This document shows positions 46,291-57,362 of a stretch of 64,000 nucleotides of DNA, one piece after another (position 1 is the stretch's first letter; the number at the start of each line of letters is the position of its first letter). The translations under genes and the position numbers were made by a program. The stretch is from NCBI GenBank assembly GCA_018398805.1, contig JAGFBZ010000012.1, forward strand, positions 2,263,621-2,327,620. Direction: 5' to 3'. The notes beneath the pieces are model-generated. The model searched no databases. It was not told where the DNA came from and worked only from the letters and a program-made list of their open reading frames with translations. Source of the DNA: Hirundichthys speculiger. Its lineage: Eukaryota; Chordata; Actinopteri; Beloniformes; Exocoetidae.

Positions 46291-48936
46291 ACTGAGGTGA
46301 GATGGTCAGAGGACTAGATCACTGGTCACCACGGCAACCATCACCCTGAACACACCTACACACAGGTGGAGGTAAACACTGGGATGGACAGAGGAGGGAA
46401 CTGCAAGACAGCATGAAACTCAGGAAACTCTGAAACACACAAAAAGAAAAGAGAAAAAAGGGGGAAAACAGCACAACAAACTACAAGAAAGAAAATCAAC
46501 ATGACATCGTGACAAAAACATGGCATTTAAAGGGTCAAAAGCTTTAAGAAGCCATGAATATGTGATGTGAAACGAAATAATATTGATGCAAAGTCTTTTA
46601 TTTAATCACTACTTTATAAAAACCGCCCAGGCAAAAATATGCAATGCAAAAAAAAAAAAAAAAAAAAAGCCTTTGCCTGTTGTAGCTTTCATCTAAAAAC
46701 ATGGTGGCATTGTGACAAAAACTTGCCATTTACATTGTTCAAATCTTTAAAAATGAATCATTGTTTGATATCAATACTTCAGATGCAGCTCAATGAAACT
46801 AGAATATAATATTAATGTTTAATCTTTTTATTATTTTTTTTTAAAGCACATGTTTTGTGCTTAGTGGTACGAGTTTGGCTCATATCAGAACAGGCTCTCA
46901 GGGTTCGTCACATTCATGAAACACGTCCTGATCTTTTCAAGATTGTTTCACGTGCCTGATGTTGGGTAAAACTCACTCTCTGGCAGACAAGTTTGTGTTG
47001 CTTACATCTGGAAAATAACTGTGACGTCTGGAGTTTACGGGCGAAGAGACGCTGAGAGCAGAAGCTTCTAACCCGACAGATGTGCAGCGCTTTGTTAGAT
47101 GAGAGCCGCTCCAGATGTTTCCACTGCATCGGCTCTTCTCATCTGCTCGTCACACCGGGATCCACAAGACTGTCTCAGACCGGCTACGTTGGAGCAGGGA
47201 CACGTCTAAAACCAGCAGGGACGCTGGATCCTGACGACCACAGGAAAACCTGGGGGTGACGTCACGTCAACCGGCGCCACCTGTCCTTCATTTACCATCA
47301 CTGGCAGGGATTCAACCCCCAACTACGCAGGCCAACTGTCTTCGGTTCTTTCTGCTGCATCATTTTTGGTGGAATTGGAAAGGTCTCAGTACCTCCAGCA
47401 TGTTCTTCCTCCTTCCAGCCAGACTTTCCTATTTGCTAATTCAGTGTCAAACCACAGGATGAAAATGTAGACGGACCAGGTTTCACGAGTCTTTGTAACC
47501 TGAGCTCACGTCGTGTCATTGGCTTAAACGGCTCCTATAGTTCTCAGGCCCGGAGAGTCGACGAGCTCAGCACACATTAAAATGTTTGAGCATGCTGCAC
47601 ACGCGTAGACGTAATCATCTATGAACACGCACAGAAGCCCAGCTGAATACAGAACGCAGCGACTGCCGAGGAATAATTCTTTTTGAAGAATTATTGAGAA
47701 AGCTGCACTGGTGCGTCTGTCACTGCGGGCTGCTCCAGCGCAGCACGGCCCTCTCCACAGACCCTTCAATCAATAACCTTCTCCCAGCAGCTTTATTCAC
47801 CAAGATTTCTTTTTAACAAAAGGAAAATTGACTAAGGGGCCATGGGAGACATCTGAAATATGAAACATAAAGCCATTATATCTGCTCCCAAACATCACCC
47901 GAGCTTCTCTAATAAAAGTAAAGGGATTTGGTGGAATAATAGTGTGATATTTGGAATAAAATGAAGCTCAAGAGCTTATTTATCCAAAGATAAAGCGTCA
48001 TTGTTGTTGGAAGAGGAGCACAGAATGAAGCAGTGTTTGTGACAGCGTGTTGGTGTCTTTTATTTGAGTCATGTGACTCGAATGATAAAAAGATGAAGGA
48101 CACGACACGTGAGGACACCTGGTCCCTGCATGTAGGCTGTGAGAGATGTTTGTCACTGCACTCTTTCAGTTTAGCTTTGGACAAGTGACAGAGTCAGGAG
48201 GTCTGAAACAGGAGCCACGCTGCTCAGACCAAGGACGAACCTTCGTTGGGTTACGGGGAAGATCACAGGAAGGTGACCTGTTCGGATCCGTGAACACGTC
48301 CATGAAAGAGGCCAGTTAGTTCTCTTTGTAGTCAAGTCATCACCAAACATAACTGGTTTTCAGTTCAATTCATTTTTATTTGATCTAGCTCCACTTCACA
48401 GCAAAAGTCATCTCAAGGGATTTGACACAGAAAACTAGATCATTTCAGTCCAATTATATTCCAATTCATTGTAACTCCGTTAATCCAGTTCATCTCTGTA
48501 GAGTCCAGATATATTGTTCATGTGTTTCCATTTCAGATTGGATCAATATCTTCACTTCAGTGCAATCCCCCATCCGCAACTGCTTATTAACAAAAACAAC
48601 AACAGCAACAACAAAAACAACCTAGAGGAAGAAGGAAAAGAAGTTAGAATGGTGGGACAAACATAAAAGGAGCTAAGAAGGTTGCTGTTTCACGTGTACA
48701 AATGGTGTCTGAGATAATATAAAAGAAGAAAACATTCAAAGGGGACATTGAGAAGACTGAATGCCATCTTCTGCCAACCTGTCTGAGTCGGTACCAGCCT
48801 ACTAGATAGAAACTTGTTCAGGGACAGTAGAAGTTCCCAAAAACTCTCAATATATGGGCTGTTCCTGTTAGTAGAGACATGTGTGATGGTCAAGGTCCTG
48901 CTAAAGTAGCGTACTACACTATGAGTGACAGCTCAA
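46291..48936. other. Gene-free interval
   Basis: No gene was recognised. Holds an A21-type run at about 46650 and a decayed TTCAATTC-start repeat at about 48360-48640, probably another old retroelement. Confidence 0.5.
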
Positions 48937-49254
48937 CTACCAACATGGCACAGATGGTGTGGATTTTTGCTTCTGCGAGATGAGCACTGGGTCATTAATG
49001 CACCCAACGCCACGTTGCACCTTTGGCTTCTCCAGGAGCTGTGCTTCATTTTCAAACTGAATGATTTGGGGAGAGCAATGAACACGACCAAGGGTTAACT
49101 GGGTTGTGGTCATCACAACCCATGTCTCCAGAGATATGTTCTCTGGAGCAGGCGGACATACAAGGCCACAGTTTCCTGATAATTCTATTGGTTTGTCCTC
49201 ATCATTCCAGGTTAGCATTAGCATTTTAACATGAACTGCATCATGCCCTTTCAT
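48937..49254 (-). pseudogene. Unrecognised 105-codon open frame, possible gene fragment
   Basis: The minus-strand frame starts MKGHDAVHVKMLMLTWNDED and contains GNCGLVCPPAPENISLETW and VQRGVGCINDPV. Composition looks more protein-like than the surrounding frames: it is mixed, not low-complexity, with several Cys, Trp and Pro. I do not recognise the family. No start context, splice sites or continuation was found to the right (49255-49560). It may be an exon or a relic of a mobile-element protein. Confidence 0.25.
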
Positions 49255-50694
49255 TTAACATGAACTACCACCTCACAGCTCTGGAACCATTGCGGATCGG
49301 TGGTTTACAGTCGGTTCAGTCAACTCTGGGTATGTGGACTCCACGACGAGACAAAGACTTCATCACTGGAGCTCCGATCCCAAAGAGATCCTCCTTCTCG
49401 TCTTTGTTGAGTCAGAGCTTCTGTTGCAGTCATGTAGCTTCCTGCTGTCGTTCAGGTGTCTCCAGAATACAAAATCAGACTCAGAGTATGACTCTGAGGT
49501 TTCTGAAACCGGTTTAGAACCTTCTTGTTCAGGGTTAAGTTACGTCACGTTGTGAAATGGAAATCTCTGAGTTTGTTCAACCTGAACGAGGTGAAACTAC
49601 AGTTTTAACAGAGTTTCAACATCTAATCTGCATTCACCATGTCACAAAACAAGCTGTTCAGCACATTCAGAGCACAGATTCTTCTGTCTGCTAATGTATT
49701 TTTGTTGTTATTCTTCCAGCAGACATATTTGATAGATAAAAGGTAAATAAGACATTTGTTTTGTAGTGAAGAATTTAGGAATACTCAGATTGTTCCCTGT
49801 ATGAAGAGAAATGCTACAGCTTTATAAACTCCTCTGCTTACTCATTCATTTATTCAGGTTCTCTCCAAAAGTAAAATCGTCCCAAAGGAACGAGACCATT
49901 TACTTCCCGAGTCTCTGAACCTGAATTATTTTCTTTCGCTATCTTGGATCTTAATAATAAATATCCGAGGGCTCAAGCAAAAGTGATGCACAGCTTCTCC
50001 AAATGTGTCATGGCTGCAAGTTAAAGAAAAAAAACCAGAACCTGATTGCTGCAGAGGAAACCTCCTCCTTTTGCTTATCTTGACAATATAATTAATTCTA
50101 TCCACTCAGTGGAAAAAATGACTTCTGCCCTCCAGAGCCAAAGAAAAAAAAGGGAAACATCTACTGGGGAAATGGGATTGTTATAATCCTGTGGAGCGAT
50201 AACTGTGTTGTTCCCCGGCCTCCGTTTACTTTTCCATGAAAAATCAACCTTGAATCCAGTCTTCCAGTGAGACCAGTCAGTTAAAAGATCTGGTCACATG
50301 ACACGTCTGCCACGTGACGACGCCACGTGAAAGTTACGAGGAAAACTTGTTCATCTATTTTTTTCCACAACAGAAGGTAGAAAACAGATTTTTTAAAACT
50401 GCAGAAATATATTATATTAAGAAAAAAATGAGGTAATTTTGAATTTAAAGGCAGGAACACGCCTCAAAGAAGCTGAGACAGGGTGACATTTACGACTGTT
50501 TACCATCTACTCATCTTTTAACACCAGTCTTGATACGACTGGGATGGTTTTAAATTAGTTTTGGCCCAGATGTTACAGTGGTTTCTCCTTTAAAGCAGCA
50601 CAAAAGAGCTTCTTTCCATGTTAAAAATATCAGTTTCAGTTTCATCAGAAGGAATATTGGATCACTCTTAGAGACGTTGCGTAGATCCTACAGG
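49255..50694. other. Gene-free interval
   Basis: No gene, RNA or element was recognised. Confidence 0.5.
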
Positions 50695-51027
50695 CTCTGG
50701 ACTAGTGATCGACCGATATGGGTTTTTCAGGACTGATACAGATACCAATTATTAGTAGTTAGAGGAGGCCGATAACCGATATTTGGAGCCGATATTCATT
50801 TGCAGTAAAAGTGTAAAAATTGGCCTAAAAAAATTGAATAATGCAAACACTGAACTTCACAGAAATGCCTAAAGCATGCTCATTGAATCACACAAATAGA
50901 AAATAATAGCTCCAGAAGTGCCTGAATTTCCTACACTCAGAAACATCTCTCATAAAGTTGAATAAAAGGTTAAATAAATAGCTCTCTGAAATTACAGAAA
51001 ATACAGTAAAATTTAAATATAACTACA

Positions 51028-51270
51028 ATGATTTGTCTTTGTTTTAAGTTCAAACACAACAAAAATACAGGGAGTTCTCAGGCTCAGCAGCACCTCTTGT
51101 AACATTAAATAAAAACTTAGATAATAGCTCCCTACATTTTTTCACAATAAATAAAATAAAATTTCAGTATAACTGAAATAATTTAACTTTGTTTTAACTT
51201 GAAACAAAAACAAAAAGTGCAGGAGTTCTCAGGCTCTGCATTATCTCTAGTAAATGCAAATAAAAACTTG
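51028..51270. repeat. Internal duplication in hAT, 148-bp offset
   Basis: The block with CTTTGTTTTAAGTTCAAACA, AGTTCTCAGGCTC and AATAAAAACTT at 51028-51120 recurs diverged at 51176-51270. Confidence 0.7.
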
Positions 51271-51823
51271 TTTCGAGAGATTTTATAAAGTAGTAGTATA
51301 TAAAACAGCAGCATTTAGGATGCCTTAAGTTGATTTCATTATCAAATGTTATATTTTACCATGCGATAGCAAGGACCCTGTCATTCAAAACTGTGTTGCT
51401 ACATTATTAATGATTAATATGACAAAGGCTACATAAAAAAGTATAATAGTTGTTATGAGTGCAGTTAAACTCCTGACAGGACACAAACAGCCTTTCGGGT
51501 TTTAATGAGCTCACACAGTATTTAACCTTTGTGTCGTGTTCGTTTCTCCCCCCTTACTTTAGTGCTCCCGGTCAAATTTGACCGGTCTGTTTTAACTGCT
51601 CCTACATTAACAGAAAAACCACTGATTAACACCAAATTTTATTTAACTCCTTTTTAAGCTGTAAACAATGTCTCAGACCACTGGTTTATATGAATAACTG
51701 CAGTAAAATACATAAATAGACACAGAATAGTCAACTGTATTCCAAAATGATCATTTATTGTAAAAAGAAAGTAACAAAATCAAACAGTGACCAAATTCAC
51801 ACATCAACATGAGCCTATCATTT

Positions 51824-51876
51824 GTATGTGTGTGTGTGTGTGTATGTGTGTGTGTGTGTGTGTGGGGGGGGGGGGG
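51824..51876 (+). repeat. (GT)n followed by G-run
   Basis: A TG-dinucleotide tract ends in about 12 G before CTGTGTCTTCACACACAG. Related tracts are at about 52250-52310 and 52918-52970. The TG tracts can adopt Z-DNA and the G-runs are quadruplex-prone. Confidence 0.9.
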
Positions 51877-51889
51877 CTGTGTCTTCACA

Positions 51890-51993
51890 CACAGGAATGG
51901 CATCCTAACAATATTTTCTACTCTTGCTCTTCCTCCTTTTTCCTGGGTGGATGAATACCAGAGCAAATTGCCATCCTTGGACTGGAATATCAC
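51890..51993 (-). pseudogene. piggyBac transposase N-terminal fragment, copy 1
   Basis: The minus strand reads IFQSKDGNLLWYSSTQEKGG followed by RARVENIVRM. This matches the piggyBac-family block W-x-S-x-DG...W (about residues 90-120 of a typical transposase), followed by R-x-R-x-x-NIVR. It then runs into the G/C-run and CA repeat. Broken relatives lie on the minus strand at about 52330-52420 and about 52990-53090. Inverted copies of the SKDGNLLW segment lie on the plus strand at about 52190-52230 and 52855-52890. Confidence 0.8.
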
Positions 51994-52984
51994 GGGACAG
52001 CTCCCACTGCTACACCGGGCTGTGGGCTCGAATGTTCAGCACCGCACAGCTCCCACCACTACTACTACTGAACATTCGCGTTCAGCACCGGACAGCTCCC
52101 AAAGCCCAGAGAAGTGGTGGGAGCTGACCGGTGCTGAACATTCACGTTCGAGCCCACAGCCCGGTGTAGCGGTGGGAGCTGTCTCGTGATATTCCAGTCC
52201 AAGGATGGCAATTTGCTCTGGTATTCATCCACCCAGGAGCCTATCATTTGTATGTGTGCGTGTGTGTGTGTGTGTCTGTGTGTGTGTGTGGGTGGGGGGT
52301 AGGGGTGGGGGCATGTGTCTTCACACACAGAAGCGGCATCCTAACAATTTTTCTACTCTTGCTCTGCCTCCTCTTTCCTGGTGGATGAATACCAGAGCAA
52401 ATTGCCATCCTTGGACTGGAATATCACGGGACAGCTCCCACTGCTACACCGGGCTGTGGGCTCGAACGTGAATGTTCAGCACCGCACAGCTCCCACCACT
52501 ACTACTTACTGAACATTCGCGTTCAGCACCGAACAGCTCCCAAAGCCCAGAGAAGTGGTGGGAGCTGTCCAGTGCTGAACATTCACATTCAGCACTGGAC
52601 AGCTCCCACAGCCCGGAGAAGTAGTAGGAGCTGTCCGGTACTGAACATTCACGTTCAGAACCGGACAGCTCCCACCACTTCTCCGGGCTTTGGGAGCTGT
52701 CCGGTGCTGAAGTGGTGGGAACTGTTCGGTGCTGAACGTGAATGTTCAGCACCGAACAGTTCCCACAGCCCGGTGTAGTGGTGGGAGCTGACCGGTGCTG
52801 AACATTCACATTCGAGCCCACAGCCCGGTGTAGCGGTGGGAGCTGTCTCGTGATATTCCAGTCCAAGGATGGCAATTTGCTCTGGTATTCATCCACCCAG
52901 GAGCCTATCATTTGTATGTGTGCGTGTGGTGTGTCTGTGTGGTTGTGTGGTGGGGGGGGGGGGTGGGGGCATGTGTCTTTACAC

Positions 52985-53320
52985 ACAGGAGCGGCATCCT
53001 AACAATATTTTCTACTCTTGCTCTGCCTCCCTTTTTCCTGGGTGGATGAATCCAGAGCAAATTGCCATCCTTGGACTGGAATATCACAGGTGCCTCTTCC
53101 TCAGGTATGTCTTCCTCTGGAGCCTCTTCCTCGCCATCTGTGACTGGTCAGTTCACAATGGTCTGGTCAAAATCAGATCAATGTGTCTTCTATTTCTGAG
53201 ACATCGTCCTTTATTTCTAGTTGAACTTCAATCCCCTGTTCATCAGGTTGAATTAAAAGGTTCAGAGCTTCTCTGACAAGAAATCATCTGATCGGGCGCC
53301 TAGTCAATGTGTTCATAGTA
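52985..53320 (-). pseudogene. piggyBac transposase N-terminal fragment, most complete copy
   Basis: Right to left on the minus strand: a start-like region near 53300 with the frame REALNLLIQPDEQ, an acidic stretch with EEEAPEEDIPEEEAP, then the IFQSKDGNLLW block. Piggybac transposases commonly begin with an acidic, disordered N-terminus before the conserved domain, which fits. In-frame stops near 53175 and a frame change break it. It is the only copy that keeps the acidic leader, so it is probably the parent of the amplified segments. Confidence 0.7.
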
Positions 53321-53904
53321 AATGAGGGCAATGCACACAAAAAAACTATATATAAGAGTCTCTGAGAAATATGATACATTTGTATCGGAAAGTGCGGTTC
53401 ACGTGGGGGTATGGGCACTAAGCCATGGAAAGAGATGGTTCTCATAACAAAACCTAATTGTTGACTTTGAAATGTGGAACAAGTGTTAGTTTATACATTT
53501 AGTTTGGAAAACTGTGGTTCATGTGGGGGGATGGGCACATAAGCACAGGAATGAGGTGGGAAAGGAGACACCTATTTGTTCAGTCGAAAGGGTTCACGTG
53601 GGTTGGGGTGGTATGTGTGTGTGTGTATGGTGGTGTATTGTGGTTGTGTACAATCTATGGATGACATAATCTAGGTTCACCCATTAATTTCCTATGGTGG
53701 TCATTTTTGACCGGGAACACCACAGGTGTTACAAAGTTGAATAAACTACTCAAAATCCAGAGAAAGTGGTGATCAGCAATTACATATGTTTCAAATGGCT
53801 AGTGTGGAGGATATCTAAGGCCCCTGAGACAATCAAATGTAAAACAATATTTATGATTGATGAAGTAGAAATCGGTCAGATTTGACCCGAACACGACAGA
53901 AAGG

Positions 53905-55710
53905 TTAAAATGTTCCACCACTTTGTTCAGATAAATCATTTCTGAATTTTACTCTCATCTTCCCGTTCATTTTCAGATCACAGGACCAGAAAGATCATAG
54001 CAACATCAGTAGTTGTGAGTTGTAGAGTTTTTCACGTGACTTTAACTACATACTAATCTCCACATTACATACCGTGATTTACTATTGAGCGCACCTGAAT
54101 ATTCGGATCTCAAAATAAATACGTGCAGTAGCTCTGGTTACTTCTCTGACCGACAGATCGATTGTCTTTAACTTAAAAGCTAAATCATATGCACTCCTTC
54201 ATGTGTTTTCCATGATGAGGGTGTGTGCATGAAGCACAAAATGACTGATCTGAAGAATTTAGTGCGAGTGTGTTTGATTCAATTGAACAGTTTCATTGGT
54301 CCACTGTGACCGGTTCGGTAATTTCATTCTGACGAGGATAAACGTATTGATGGCATGAAGCTGGCCCGTAGAAATCTATACATTAGCCACATCATTGTAT
54401 AAGCTGTAGGGTTCGAATCGTGAGAAAAAGTAACGGCTTACTGTCCGGAAAGTACGGTGTATTTTCCACATTGCTAATACATCGTCTGCAGAGCGTCTGC
54501 AGAACTAATTTTATGGTAAAAGCTAAGCAGCCTCCACCTTAGCGCTCCCTAAAACAAGTGAACTGAGTTTTTTATGCGCTCTCTTAATCACACACACATG
54601 CTTTTCTATCATGGACTGTTTCCATGTTGATATTATCAGCAGTCTTCTTTTAAATAATTCACAAATATGTTGGGACATAATACGAGTTAGCCAGGGCCGG
54701 GGTGGGCCCTTTCTCAGTCCGGGAATTTAATTCAAATTCAGGCCACTCTGATCATCCTTTCATTCACTTATTAATTTGTTTGCATATTTAATTATGATTT
54801 TGTTAAATTATCTGCACTATTTAACCATATCATGGTTTTCTTCTGTAGACTATGCCATATTTTACATCATAAACGTCTATCTTGACTAACTCTCTACCTG
54901 GCCCTTCAGCAGTCCTGCCCTCATCTGGATCATCAGTGGTTCTGGCATCCTGCGCTGATGCTACAAAACATTCCAGAACCATGAAAAAGACAGTTAACAT
55001 TGAGTTGTTCATGTTTGCGCGCCTGTGGAAATGCACGATATAACGGCGAGACGAAACAGGCTACAGTTGCAGAGAAGCTAAGGCATGTAGCACGTGCATA
55101 CTCTCGAGTAGCCTATTTTATTATTAGGCCTATCATTATTAAGAATATTTTTTTTAATAACACCTGCCCCCACGCCCACGAACCAAGCGCAATATTGGTA
55201 AACAGCACTTCTAAATAATGCAGCCTAAATAGCACGTTTGACATGCATTTAATACCCTAACAAATAGCCTGTTACACAACCTGTTTAATATGTCTAATTG
55301 CGTTAACCTGGTGCTAATACAGGCAGGCTACAAATAAAGCGTGATGAAGCGTTTGGCAACTCTGTTCATCAAAATGGTTAACTGGCATTTAAAGCAACAC
55401 GTTTTCGGTTCTTCTATGGAAATAAATGCACTTTAAGCATAGATAATCCTATACCTACATTGGGACATTTTTAAGTTGACAGTTGTGACAGTTGCAAACG
55501 CTCGCCACGTTATAAGATAAAATTCACAACCAGGCCAATTATCATCTCTCTTTCAGTAACCTACCAGCTTGTCTTGAGAAGATGTCAGTTAATTTGGCAC
55601 ATTTGGCCGCCGCCTCCTTTCTTTTTTTATTTTAAGCCCTCCGTTCCACCCAGTCTCTTTCTGCTTCGCGCCAGTGTGATTTACAGTAAAGACGAGCCTT
55701 GGGCCAAACC
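53905..55710. other. hAT interior, no coding recognised
   Basis: Right half of the 50703-56422 hAT. A minus-strand 68-codon frame (54830-55036) with a hydrophobic start is not assignable. No hAT dimerisation domain was seen. Confidence 0.5.
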
Positions 55711-57361
55711 ACCTGAAACACGCGGGAGGGGTCGGGGGGAATTATGCTGCTTACATGGTAGTAGAACCACAAATTTTCTAGGAAGGGGCTGTGGACCTAT
55801 TTAATCCACTATGATGCAAACGGGCGGTTGCAACTTAATTGATATTAATGCAAGAATAAGACAAAAGAAGTGACAAAAAAAAAAAAAAAACTTAAAATTA
55901 GTTGTCCCCGTGGTCCGCATCGATGGTTTGGGCCGGGAAAGCTCCCGATCACTTTAATGTACAGCCCGGCTTTGGAGTTAGCATAGCTGCCGCTAAGGTT
56001 TACTCTGCTCTTACGTTATTCTGCTGCTCACTATAACGTTAGCAGTAGTTGTGAGATGCAGAGTTCTGGGATGTTTATTACAATTTTGGAAGAGCTTTCT
56101 GCATTTACCTTTGACACGTGTTTTCTGTCCGGAGCTTCTCACACAAGAAAACTTTTCCTCTCACTCTCCCGTGTTTGTGATGACAGCTTCTTGTTAGGAG
56201 GCTCCGCCTCTGCTGCTCAACCAATCAGAGGACAGGTGAATAATGCAGGAGACAGCAGGCAGGAGAGAGAGGCGCGGCGGCATCTGAGCCAGAATAACCC
56301 AGTTTTAAATTGATTTCTTCATATCGGCCGTTCGGATTAAAAAAAGGCCGATGCTGATATAAGTCAAATTTTCCAAATATCAGCCCCGATAATCGGCCCG
56401 ACCGATAATCGGTCGATCTCTACTCTGGACGCTATGTCACGCATCAACAACGATGAAACTAGCGGTCAGAGCTGCGGAGGAGACCAAGAGACTCAAGACA
56501 GTGATGATGGAAGAGAAACCGACGGAAGTTTGGACCAAATTACATTGAGTCTTAGATGATGTCATAAAAGCAACTTAACCTCCACACCTATAGGGGGACC
56601 CGTTGAGCTAAAGAGGACTAAAGATCCTTTCCTTCTTCACATCGGCAGCATCACAGAGCGCTACAGTTCCTTCCTGCCAACAGTCAGATCCACTGATACC
56701 GAATCTTGGAGGAGACTTTGATAATTACTGTCAGCTCCTGCAACAATTACATTTCCTTCAGGGATTAGTTGAATTAATGTGCACATGTGAGCGTCAGTGT
56801 CAGGACCTCCTGGCTGCAGGCCTGCACCCCCCCCTGCAGTCTGAGTCCTCCACGTGGGCTGTGGTCCAGCAGGTTTTTCATCTTCACTGCTTCAGCCTGG
56901 TCATTCATCTGTCTTTCTACTCTGAAGCTCTGCAACGCTTCATCTATTCACGACGGCCCGAGTGACTCTCGTGTCCGTCAGGAGTGAACGGGGAATTGTG
57001 GGTAAACAAACCAACACACATGGACTGCAGTACTGGATCGCCCCCTGCCTGACTCTGACCACGCTGGACCACCATCCCCCTGGGACCCGGAATCGGACTC
57101 TGATGCGGACCAAAGAAGCGAACTCTTGTCTCCCTACAAACGTCGGTCTCGGTCCACTTCAAGTGAACCAAATGCAGGAGGCCAACTACAACGCAGGGCA
57201 TTGTGGGTAAACGAACAACTGTCGTCAACTAGGACGAGGTAAAAGCTTTGAAGTAAAAAACCGATTCTCTCGGCGGACCGCTGCCTCGCCTGTTGCTCAT
57301 TGCTTTGTTGGTAGAGATGTGTCCTTCTGGGTCGAGGCTTCGGCGCTTGTGTCGGATAATC
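55711..57361. repeat. 1.65-kb segment repeated across the second N, copy 1
   Basis: Collinear with 57363-59004, starting CTGAAACAC and ending CTTGTGTCGGATAATC just before the N. It includes the hAT right end, its TSD and about 930 bp of flank. Differences are scattered substitutions and short indels. No gene was recognised in 56431-57361. Confidence 0.92.
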
Positions 57362-57362
57362 N
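57362..57362. other. Single N: assembly junction
   Basis: The sequence to the right of this N restarts at the equivalent of 55711. This is the same signature as at 17450: an unmerged contig overlap. Confidence 0.95.

Larger units (their letters stand above)
51809..53100. repeat. Palindromic amplification inside piggyBac
   Basis: Direct units begin GAGCCTATCATTTGTATGTG near 51810, 52237 and 52902. Each continues through a (GT)n run, a G-run and GTCTTCACACACAG to a transposase segment. Between them lie inverted repeats: 51942-52237 folds with arms of about 115-135 bp, and 52377-52901 is a larger fold of the same arms. In the second fold, smaller palindromes built from GGGAGCTGTCCGGTGCTGAA and its complement repeat. 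Confidence 0.9.
51536..53904 (-). mobile_element. piggyBac-like element with TTAA target sites
   Basis: 2369 bp. Left end CCTTTGTGTCGTGTTCG; the right end reverse-complemented is CCTTTCTGTCGTGTTCGGG. TTAA lies at 51532-51535 and at 53905-53908. Subterminal GGTCAAATTTGACC motifs are present. The minus strand keeps pieces of the transposase N-terminus only; the DDD catalytic core and the C-terminal cysteine-rich domain are missing. The centre is replaced by direct and inverted repeats. It inserted into the hAT at 50703-56422. Confidence 0.9.
50703..56422. mobile_element. hAT transposon, 5.7 kb, with perfect 8-bp TSD
   Basis: Left end TAGTGATCGACCGATATGGG; the right end reverse-complemented is TAGAGATCGACCGATTATCG. 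The flanks are CTCTGGAC at 50695-50702 and CTCTGGAC at 56423-56430, an exact 8-bp TSD. Subterminal GATATCGGCC-type motifs recur at both ends. No hAT transposase was recognised. A piggyBac derivative occupies 51536-53904. Without it the element is about 3.35 kb. The right end is repeated in the next contig (57363-58060). Confidence 0.9.

Noticed and set aside
51751..52986. Histidine-threonine and proline-rich long frames (for example 180 codons on the minus strand)
   Set aside because: Translations of (GT)n, G-runs and the palindromic repeats. Only the short SKDGNLLW block has family support.
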